In this document: positions 35,401 through 44,352 of the stretch, one piece after another
Layout: each line of letters starts with the position of its first letter
Position numbering within the stretch: the first letter of the stretch is position 1
Origin: Prinsepia uniflora
Taxonomy: Eukaryota; Streptophyta; Magnoliopsida; Rosales; Rosaceae
Reading direction: 5' to 3'
NCBI GenBank assembly: GCA_032719365.1
Contig: CM064867.1
Location: forward strand, 56,732,601-56,796,600
DNA length: 64,000 nt
Position numbers and translations under genes: made by a program
The notes under the pieces: generated by a model
Seen by the model: only the letters and a program-made list of their open reading frames with translations
The model's database searches: none
Told to the model about the DNA's origin: nothing

Positions 35401-35847
35401 TAACTGAGCCCGATTCTGTGACCATAACTTCGTCGTCGAATCTCCGATTTCGGCATGCCGCCTATCGTTGGATTCGTATCGACGAGACCTACGTAACGGT
35501 CTTTGGCCCTCATCCATCGGACCCCCCGGTCAAAAAGTCAATATTTGGCCCCTAATATGCCAAATTACCAAAATACCCCTCAACATCCGAACATCATAAC
35601 TTTCTCTACGAATGTCGGAATCGAACGTGCCACCTGTCTATGAACTCGTGATGTCCCGAGCTACGTCACGGTCATCGGTCAAAGTCTGTTTGACCGCCCG
35701 AACTAAAAGTCAACATTTTGCCCACGACTAGGGGCAAAACGGTCATTTTGCACACTTTGTTCGATTTCACTCAACTAATCCCCGATTAGTCATTCTAAAC
35801 CATAATTAATAAATATTCAATCCCGATATTCAGGACGGGTCATTACA
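32479..35847 (-). mobile_element. 5' LTR of minus-strand LARD relative (3.37 kb)
   Basis: On the minus strand it starts TGTAATGACCCGTCC at 35847 and ends GGGTCCTGTCA at 32479. It carries two TAGACAGGTGGCACG-like modules (35604-35670 and 35430-35500), palindromic unit arrays (33440-33900, with GACTCATAACCTGAGTC and GGGTCTCAAGCCC) and the acceptor-like CTTCAG/GTCG at about 32645-32655. It is one of the longest LTRs in the window. Confidence 0.8.
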
Positions 35848-37289
35848 TATTGTCTGGGTTGAGTCGCGGGTTGGGGATCCGTTTAACAGGCTTCCGGGTG
35901 AAGGAGACGACACTGTAGCTACAGTGCCAGGCACGTGGATTTCACGCGCATCCACTTTGGGCGGCGCGTGAGGGCGCGTAAAGCCTCATCTCCAGTCAAG
36001 GTCAATTAGAGTTTTCATCCTTTCAGTGTACTGAACATTTTTGAGTTAAAAATCGAGTCGATCGGAGATCGTTAAGTTGGTCAGAATAGGGTTGGTTGCC
36101 TCGGGAAGCGTGTTCGGGCGGCTTTGCAAGGGCGGTTTCAGTCTAGGATTTCATGGTTGAATGTTAAGGACTTATGGTGACCTTTACGTGTGATTTGGAC
36201 TGACAAGAATCGTACAGTAGTACCGGGACGAGGTTATACGCGCAGTTTTGCAGCAGGATTGTACTGTGATTGGGCCCGATTTCATTAAACCCTTGCATGT
36301 ATAACTGTTTTCACTTATATATATATATATATGCTGGAACCAAGTAATGGTTTTGATTATCTTGAAATTACGGTTATGGCACGATTTACGATGTTTGGGC
36401 TTGAGACCCGTCCGGTGAAATTTAAGTATTATTTTGGATTTTATATATATACGTATATGCATGTGGATATCGATGCCTATCTTTGGTACTGCAATGTATA
36501 GATCCACCCGGGTGACACTGTCTCCTCAGGATGTGGTACCCCGGAGTGGTCACGGCGCATTGCCTGCGAGGGGTCATTTTACGGAGGGACCGGACCGTAG
36601 GATGACTCAGGAGCAGGATTGCTATGATTGGACGTCTGGGACGTTGAGCGTTTGGAGCGCTAGGCATCCAAGATGCGGTACTCGGATTGGGTTCGGGGAT
36701 TGGACTCCGGATTGAGACCCCGAGTGACACGCGTAGCCTTGAGACTGTGACCTTATTGGGCGTCAGGGACGTCGGACATCTGGGATGTCAGGATTGGAGT
36801 GTATAGTGTAGTGACTGTGGTTTATTTATGGTTTTATCATATGACTTGTGATATCCTATATGATTTTATGGTTTTAAATACTATTGCATGCATGTTTGGA
36901 AAACGGAGGGGTAAAATTATATGTTTTATTTATTAAACTGTTTTAGAAACTTTGAGTTTCGGCCCACTCACCCTTAATGTTTTGGTGACCCCTCCAGGCT
37001 ACTGAGGTAGAAGAGGATCATGAGGCTGAGGCATAGATCTACACCTGGCACCTAAACCCCCTGTTGGGTAGGTTAGCCCGCAGGATAGCTTAGAGTCGTG
37101 CTCGGAATTTGTATTTTGGACATTATCCCTTGTCTGACATCTTTTGAATTCAGATTGTATGTATAACCTTTTTTTGGATAATTATGCATTTGAACTTTTA
37201 AGGTTAAATTTGGAATGTTGGTTCGGGTGTTAGACGGGAGCAGGGCACGTTCCCTTGTGGTCCCCGGGGGATCGGGGCGGGTCCTGTCA
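35848..37289 (+). mobile_element. Gypsy 5' LTR, second segment
   Basis: It resumes at TATTGTCTGGGTTGAGTCGCGG, matching 41578 onward in the 3' LTR, and ends GGGTCCTGTCA at 37289. It contains a TA run (36316-36333), palindrome-type units and the acceptor-like CCTCCAG at 36991-36997 preceded by CCACTCAC. Confidence 0.85.
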
Positions 37290-37292
37290 GCT

Positions 37293-37304
37293 TGGTATCA
37301 GAGC
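37293..37304 (+). promoter_or_regulatory. Primer-binding site of gypsy element
   Basis: TGGTATCAGAGC lies three bases after the 5' LTR end, complementary to initiator tRNA-Met. Confidence 0.9.
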
Positions 37305-37402
37305 GCTAGGTTGTGGTCAGCATGCTAGACTAACGGTCGGTACTAGGTACTTTTCAAGTTTAAGGATAATGTTATCTAATATATGCCTCTTAACAGTTGG
37401 TT

Positions 37403-38190
37403 ATGCCTCCAAGGAGAATTCCTTACGCACGGACTAACGAGGAGCTAGAGAGGGAAATGGAATGCGCAAGTATCGAACGGGCTCAGCTTTTGGGAGCCAC
37501 TCCTCTCAGTGGGGGATCAAACCCCGAGGATGCCTATGAATGGATTGCTAAGTGGGAAAGGATTTTTACGGTGATGCACTGCCCACCGGGCGAGCGGGTG
37601 ACATTGGCGGCCTTCCTACTGGAAGACGGAGCTTATCAGTGGTGGCATGGCCTAGAGGTCTTCCGTGCCCGATTCTTGGATCAGTACTACCCGCGATTGT
37701 TCCGCGCTGCTCGGGATGCAGAGTTCCTACGGCTGGAGCATGGAGATATGTCTGTTGCGGGCTATGAGTAGACCTTTGGGAAACTTTCTCAGTTCGCGTC
37801 AGCTTTTGTGAGCACAGAGGAAGACAAGTGTCAGAGGTTTGAACTTGGACTTCGAGGGGAGATTCGGGCAGGTGTGACAGCTGCCAGTGACGCTACTCTG
37901 AGAGACATGGTCAACGCAGCGGTTCGTGTCGAGGCCAGTCTGGCGGCATACCAGGCACGACAGCTTTCAGGCGAGGGGTGACGTCGGGATTGCCCATACT
38001 TTGAACCAATGGGCCAAAGGTACACTAAGGGAGGAAGTTACAAAGGAGCACCTTCATCTTCACGAGGTCGTGGCTGGTCAGGTCAACATAGGGGCTCTCA
38101 GAGAACATGATCAAGGTTCAGCTCAGGGCAGCATTCATCTCGGAGTGGTACATCTGGTGGGTCTTCGGACAGGCGTAGGACAGTCAGCAG
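37403..38190 (+). pseudogene. Gypsy gag, truncated
   Basis: It starts at ATGCCTCCAAGGAG (37403). The capsid-type region is recognisable (YEWIAKWERIF, GAYQWWHGLE, FLDQYYPRLFR and AEFLRLEHGDMSV), a standard plant gypsy Gag. Stops are TAG at 37769, TGA at 37979 and TGA at 38108, all in one frame. The frame runs into a serine/arginine/glycine-rich tail and is cut near 38190 by a deletion that removed the zinc knuckle and protease. Gag would form the particle; this one is inactive. Confidence 0.85.
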
Positions 38191-38270
38191 GTTACTATCG
38201 GAGATTCGTGGATTCGTGGAGAAGTACGCAGTTTTGTCGGGTTAGCGGGTTACTATCGGAGATTCGTGGA
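38191..38270 (+). other. Deletion junction with duplicated 22-bp filler
   Basis: A 22-base segment at 38249-38270, native to the RT thumb coding sequence, is also present at 38191-38212 right at the gag break. It is followed by a shorter second copy (TTCGTGGAG, 38213-38221) that joins genuine RT text at GGAGAAGTACGC. This is the pattern of templated filler DNA at an end-joined break. Confidence 0.7.
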
Positions 38271-40326
38271 GGGATTCTCCAAGATTGCTGCACCGTTGAC
38301 TCGATTGACTCGAAAGGGGGTGAAGTTCATTTGGGACGAGCTGTGTGAACAGAGTTTTCAGGAATTGAAGTATCGATTGACCACTACACCCATCCTTGCA
38401 TTGCCAGATGACAGTGGAGAGTTCGTGGTGTTTAGTGATGCATCGCTATAAGGTTTGGGTTGCGTGTTAATCCAGAACGGTAAGGTTATCGCTTACGCAT
38501 CACAGCAGCTAAAGACTCATGAATTGAACTACCCTACCCATGATTTGAAGTTGGCAGCGGTGGTTCATGCTCTAAAAATCTGGAGACATTACCTTTTCGG
38601 TGCGACGTGCAGGATATACACCGACCACTAGAGCCTAATGTATCTATTCACCCAGAAGGAGCTTAACATGAGGCAACAGAGATGGTTGGAGCTAATAAAG
38701 GATTATGACTGTACGATTGAGTACCATCCGGGTAAGGAAAATATGGTGGTAGATGCACTCAACAGGAAATCAGCAGGATCAGTTGCACATTTGAGGATGG
38801 TGTATCTCCCTTTGTTAGTGGAACTCCGGAAGGCTAGAGTTATACTGGGGACAGACGAGCAGGGAGCTTTGTTAGCCAGTTTCCATGTACGACCAATGTT
38901 AATCGATCAGATCATCGAAGCACAATTTCAGGATCCGACACTTTGTATCTACAGAATTGAGGTCGAAGCAGGTGAAAGACAGGATTTTATCATCCGAGGT
39001 GATGAAGCACTAGTGAAGTTGGGCCGATTGTGTGTACCTGCATTGGCAGAGTTACGAGCCGAGATTCTGGAGGAAGCCCATAGTTCGGCTTATGCTATGC
39101 ATCCGGGAGGTACAAAGATGTACTGTACCCTTTGAAGCTATTATTGGTGGCCAGGAATGAAAAATGACATTGCAGAGTTCGTGAGCAGATGCTTGACTTG
39201 CCAGCAGGTTAAGGCGGAGCAGCAGAGACCTTATGGGGCTATGCAGCCACTTCCGATTCTCGAGTGGAAGTGGGGCCATATCACCATGGACTTCGTCTTT
39301 AAGGTGCCAAGGACCCGGAGTGGATTCGACGGAGTGTGGGTAATTGTAGACCGGTTAACCAAGTCAGCCCATTTTCTGCCGGTACAGGGGACTTATAAAC
39401 CCAACCGACTGGCTCAACTGTTCGTGAAGGAAATCATTCGACTTCATGGTACGCCGGAGTCGATCGTGTCTGATCGCGATCCGCGTTTCACTTCCAGGTT
39501 CTGGCGGAGTTTACAAACCACCTTGGGAACAAACCTACACATCAGTACTGCTTTCCATCCACAGACCGATGGACAGTTAGAGAGGACCATTCAGACCCTG
39601 GAGGACATGATGAGGTCTTGTGTGCTAGAGTTTCATGATTCGTGGGATATTCACTTGCCGTTAATGGAATTCGCATACAACAACATTTATCAGGCAAGTA
39701 TCGGGATGGCACCCTACGAGGCACTGTATAGTCGGCAGTGCAGAACACCTGTCTGTTGGATGGAGATAGGGGAGCGAGAGGCAGTAGGGCTGGAGTTGAT
39801 GGACATAACCCAGGAAGCAGTCTGTATTATCAGAGAAAGATTGAAGGCAGCACAGTATCGCCAAAAGAGTTATGCTGATCGACGGATGAGAGACTTGGAA
39901 TTTGAGGTTGGAGACTTTGTTTTCCTGAAGCTATCCCCATGGAAAGGGATTATCCGTTTTGGTCGACGGGGGAAACCGAGTCCACGATTTATCGGACCAT
40001 ACGAGATTGTTGAGAGGATTGGCCGGGTTGCTTACAAGTTAGCACTACCTCCAGAACATTCTAAAGTCCACGATGTTTTCCACATGTCGATGCTACAGAA
40101 GTATGTGTATGATGCCTCTCATGTACTAGAGGAGCAACCCATCAAACTCCGGGAAGACTAAAGCTTTCAGGAACAGCCGGTACAGATTTTGGATCGAAAA
40201 GATAAGGTACTACGTCGGAAGACCATTCCCCTAGTAAAGGTTCTATGGAGAAACCAGAACGTGGAGGAAGCCACATGGGAACCCGAGGCGCAGATGCGAG
40301 AGCAGTTTCCATACTTGTTTCCTTAA
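38221..40326 (+). pseudogene. Gypsy pol: RT thumb, RNase H, integrase, chromodomain
   Basis: A single frame runs to TAA at 40324 apart from four stops (38449, 38629, 39133 and 40159). RT begins at the thumb (GLAGYYRRFVEGFS), with catalytic palm and YxDD missing. RNase H shows VFSDAS and YTDH, but the usual Glu of DLELA is Lys (DLKLAAV). Integrase has an HHCC finger (H..H..CLTC near 39070-39205), MDFV (39285), SDRDPRF (39470) and the Glu of QLERTIQ (39573). A GPYE motif near 39990 and a C-terminal chromodomain (VLWRNQNVEEATWEPE, 40228 onward) follow. Chromodomains steer integration to marked chromatin. Inactive. Confidence 0.92.
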
Positions 40327-40347
40327 AATTTCGGGATGAAATTTCTT

Positions 40348-40360
40348 AAGGGGGGGAGGT
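40348..40360 (+). promoter_or_regulatory. Polypurine tract of gypsy element
   Basis: AAGGGGGGGAGGT immediately precedes the 3' LTR start TGTAACGCCCC. Confidence 0.9.
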
Positions 40361-43025
40361 TGTAACGCCCCGGAAATTAGAGGATTGTAAAATTGTAAAA
40401 TAATAAATGAAATGACGTTTTTACCCCTGTGAATAGTATGGTTAAATTGTTGACTTTTCGATTGGTAGGTCAAATGGATGTTGACCAATGACCGTGACGT
40501 AGTTCGGGACGTCACGAGTCCATAGACAGGTGACACGTTCAATTCCGACGATTAGGGAAGAAGTTACGACGTTTGGAAGTTCAAGGGCGTTTTCGTAATT
40601 TGGACGAAAAAGGGGAAATTGTTGACTTTTTGATTGACAACTGATTTTCACATGATTCGAGGACCGTTAGGTAGGTCTTGATGCCCTGAGTCCGTAGACA
40701 GGCGGCACGCTAAAAACGGACATCGAACGGAGGAGTTACGGGTCTAAAAAGAGAATGGCATTTTGGTCATTTTGGGCAGAAGGGCAAAATGGTAATTTTG
40801 CAGGGAGTTACTGTTGAAAACCGTGAGAAATAGGGACTGCACCACCGTGCTTGGTGGTTCTGACCAAGAAAATGTTTAACCTGGTTAGTGGACTGAAGAG
40901 GGGATTAGTTTATGGGTTTTGAGGTATTGGGAATGTGTTGGTATGGAATGAAACAAGAAACAGTGCACGGGCACCATTGTTTAACTGGTTTGGGACCATA
41001 GCGGGAAACATTTTTCAGAAAAGCCAGAAGGATTCCCACGGGTTGCTGGCTACACGGTTTCGTTAACAGAGTAATGGGGAGTGAGGGAGGGTCATTTTCG
41101 TTAAGGAGAGTCTGAAAACTTGAGAGAAAATAGATACTGGAAAATCTGAAAAATTGGAGGGAAAATCGAGTTTTAATTTGTGAGGCGAGTTGGACGAAAC
41201 CAAGGATCGAAATAGCTTTCTGGGACCAATTGCAGTTCAACCATACCATTCCTGAAGTGATTCGACCATGACTTGGCTAGGAACCCAAGTTCCATTTTCG
41301 AAAGATTTTCAGAGTTGAGGACGACGACTTCCAGGTGAGTAACTATGAAATTGTTTGTGTGTTATGGTTCGTATAGGTCCTAGTAAGCTTCAGGTTAAGT
41401 TAATTTGAAAATGGAAGGGAAACCAGTGAGATACGATGGTCGACCCGTTTGGTTAATCATGGGTCGAAGGGTTGATTTAGGACCTATTGAGGTTAATTAA
41501 TGACTCAGAACTCAAATTAAAAGGTTAGGGAAGTCTTAGGTTTAAAAACGAAGGAAATCGAGTGTGAATTGATGGAGTATTGGCTGCGTTGAGTCGCGGG
41601 TTGGGGACCCGTTTAATAGGCTTCCAGGTGAAGGAGACGACACTGTAGCTACAGTGCCAGGCGCATGGCTTTCACGCGCAGCCACTTTGGATGGCGCTTG
41701 AGGGCGTGTAAATCCTCATCTCCGGTCACGGTCAACTAGAGTTTTCATCCTTTCAGTGCACTAAACATTTTTGAGTTAAAAATCGAGTCGATCGGAGATC
41801 GTTAAGTTGGTCAGAATAGGGTTGGTTGCCTCGGGAAGTGTGTTCGGGCAGCTTTTCCGGGCCTGTTTCAATCTAGGATTTCTTGGTTGAATGTTAAGGT
41901 CTTGTGGTGACCTTTACGTGTTATTTGGACTGACAGGAATCGTACAGTAGTACCGGGACGAGGTTATACGTGCAGTTTTGCAGCAGGATTGTACTGTGAG
42001 TGGGCCCGATTTCATTAAACCCTTGCATGTATAACTGTTTTCACTTATATATATATATATATGCTGGAACCAAGTAATGGTTTTGATTATCTTGAAATTA
42101 TGGTTATCGCACGATTTACGATGTTTGGGCTTGAGACCCGTCCGGTGAAATTTAAGTATTGTTTTGGATTTTATATATATACGTATATGCATGTGGATAT
42201 CGATGCCTATCTTTGGTACTGCACTGTATAGATCCACCCGTGTGATACTGCCTCCTCCGAATGTGGAACCCCGGAGTGGTCACGGAGCATTGCCTGCGAG
42301 GGGTCATTCTACGAAGGGACCAGACCGTAGGATGACTCAGGAGCAGGATTGCTATGATTGGACGTCTGGAACGTTGAGCATCTGGGACGCTAGGCATCTA
42401 GGATACCGTACCCGGACTGGGTTCGGGGATTGGACTCGGGATTGAGACCCCGAGTGGCACGCGTAGCCTTGGGGCTGTGACCTTATTGGACGTCAGGGAC
42501 GTCGGACATCTGGGATGTCAGGATTGGATTGTATAGTGCAGTGACTGTGGTTATATTTATGGATTTATCATATGACTTGTGATATCCTATATGATTTTAT
42601 GGTTTTAAATACTAATGCATGCATGTTTGGAAAACGGAGAGGTAAAAGTATATGTTTTATTTATTAAACTGTTTTAGAAACTTTGAGTTTCGGTCCACTC
42701 ATCCTTTATGTTTTGGTGACCCCTCCAGGCCGTGCTATTGAGGTAGAAGAGGAGCCTGAGGCTGAGGCCTAGATCAACACTGCGCACCTGAACCCCCTGT
42801 AGGGTAGGTTAGCGCGCAGGATAGCTTAGAGTCGTGCTCCGAATTTGTATTTTAGACATTATCCCTTGTCTGACATCTTTTGAATTCGGATTGTATGTAT
42901 AACTTTATTTTGGATAATTATGCATTTGAACTTTTAAGGTTAAATTTGGAATGTTGGTTCGGGTGTCAGACGGGAGCATGGCACGTCCCCTTGTGATCCC
43001 CGGGGGATCAGGGCGGGTCCTGTCA
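40361..43025 (+). mobile_element. Gypsy 3' LTR
   Basis: The uninterrupted 2,665 bp copy. It has TAGACAGGTGACACG (near 40522) and TAGACAGGCGGCACG (near 40695) modules, the TGACGT inverted repeat (40494-40515), donor-like CCAG/GTGAGT (41331-41340), a TA run (42046-42063), acceptor-like CCTCCAG (42722-42728) and the ending GGGTCCTGTCA. Confidence 0.92.
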
Positions 43026-43080
43026 AATGTATCATAATGGTAGGATGTAATATTTGTTTCCCAAAGCAAAGACCAATTTT
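43026..43080. repeat. Foldback-type repeat copy 2, right arm end
   Basis: GTATCATAATGGTAGGATGTAATATT continues the right arm interrupted by the gypsy element. It is the inverted match of about 23268-23315 and also matches 20337-20352 of copy 1. Confidence 0.45.
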
Positions 43081-43082
43081 TT

Positions 43083-43360
43083 TTATTTAATAAAAATTAG
43101 TAATCTCAATTATATACTGATGTCATAATTGAGATTGTTAAATCAATACAGTACATAATTGAGATTACTAATCTCAATCAAGTTCTAGTGCCCTTGAATG
43201 TTTTAGTCTCTACATAAATTGTTGGGCAACTTGTAGCCATACAACGGTAGCCCGACGTTATTTGCCCAACGAAATTTCGTAGTCTTTGTTGTTACCTTAC
43301 CATTGTTTAGTTTTACCCTACAAAATGATTTCATAGGGCAACCATTCATTTCTTGTAGTG
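43083..43360 (-). mobile_element. CACTA-type DNA transposon terminal fragment
   Basis: The complement of 43347-43360 reads CACTACAAGAAATG, the standard terminal inverted repeat of plant CACTA (En/Spm) elements. Inside lie subterminal GTTGGGCAAC/TTGCCCAAC phrases and a perfect 18-bp inverted repeat (43096-43113 and 43155-43172). No matching opposite terminus is seen in the window, and no transposase frame is present. Confidence 0.6.
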
Positions 43361-43950
43361 TAGAAGCCTCAAGGAGAAATTAGAAATAGGGAATGGGCGT
43401 TGAGAACTTGAGAACATGAGAACTAGAAATATCAAAAACACAGATCCACAAAATTCATTTTTTAATGTTATTACAGTTTTGAGATGTTATTATTTACAAG
43501 TTAGGTAGAAAATTGTGACTTTATTACCGTAAAAGTAATTTTGACAGCTAATGTTTATTTTGTTTAGTATATAATGATTTTCCATTCAGTAGAATTCGGA
43601 TTAAGTCAAATAATGAGTTAATCACTAGGTACCAAATTTCGCACAAATATATGAAAGTTGAACTTAAGATTTCTTACTTATCAATGAACTGAAACAATAC
43701 CACTAGCATAGTGCTAGTTGGCTTTCCTTGTGTTCATGTTTTCCTACATTTGATGAACGTATAGTTTGGTCATATGTATATATTAAAATAAGGAAAATAT
43801 GTGCATTCCGCTCTTGGGGTACCTACTTGTACTGTCATTTCGATTCAAATTTTGAATTATCAAGATCATTTATATATACCAAAAAAAAAATCAATTGTAT
43901 TGGAGATAATCTTGCTATTAATATGTTTAAACTAAATCAACGATTCAACT
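43361..43950. other. AT-rich sequence, no gene
   Basis: There are no supported coding frames. The last ~200 bases share phrases such as AAATCAACGATT with foldback copy 2 and may be another diverged copy. Confidence 0.45.
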
Positions 43951-44352
43951 GATACACCCCAATCTGAAAAGTCCTTAATTACACGAAAATCATGGCGTGT
44001 TGGCTGATATCTAGACTATAACGTCTAAATGACGAAAGCCATTTGAAATAAAAATATTGTGTTTAGTAAAGGGTTAGGTGAAGCCTAACTGGTGAAAACC
44101 AATCACATTTAACCCAACATCGGAAGCTTAGAGCATGGACAACAAAATTGATGATCATACACTACACAATACCCACAATTACCCGATTACAACGTCCGTT
44201 CACTCCAATATCTGGAGTGGGAGTCAGAGCAGTATACAGGCATTCTCGAAGTATGTGCAAGCCAACAAGACCTGAGGAGTTTAAAAAAACACAAGGCTGA
44301 GTGGATCAAGATGTATATTTCAGTATAAACCATAATTTAAAAAGACATACTT
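43951..44352 (+). mobile_element. Possible LTR fragment
   Basis: The segment opens TGATACACCCCAATC, which resembles an LTR start. It contains GAGTGGATCAAG late in the block, reminiscent of the (G/C)(A/C)GTGGA words in other LTRs. It is cut by element A. No partner LTR is visible. Confidence 0.3.

Larger units (their letters stand above)
29650..35847 (-). mobile_element. Minus-strand LARD relative inside gypsy 5' LTR
   Basis: A complete 5' LTR on the minus strand (32479-35847), a primer-binding site and a non-coding interior down to 29650 are present. The 3' LTR is absent. The left junction coincides with loss of 54 bases of the host LTR, so one deletion probably removed both. The interior resembles LARD D in places (31411-31470 against 59400-59510, and 31671-31735 against 59147-59215). 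Confidence 0.7.
28486..43025 (+). mobile_element. Ty3/gypsy chromovirus (Del/Tekay-like), internally deleted
   Basis: LTRs of ~2.66 kb begin TGTAACGCCCCGG and end CCTGTCA. The primer site is tRNA-Met type, the polypurine tract is intact, and the pol order RT-RNase H-integrase-chromodomain is typical of gypsy chromoviruses. Net length without the nested insertion is about 8.3 kb. The 5' LTR is split by a minus-strand element (29650-35847). Gag zinc knuckle, protease and most of RT are deleted. Flanking bases are AATA and AATG, at best an imperfect duplication. LTR divergence is roughly 5-7% by eye over the first 270 bases, mostly transitions, so it is older than the copia element. Confidence 0.9.

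Noticed and set aside
37926..38348. 140-residue frame overlapping gypsy gag and RT
   Set aside because: It is in another frame than gag and crosses the deletion junction; the true gag and pol frames explain the sequence.
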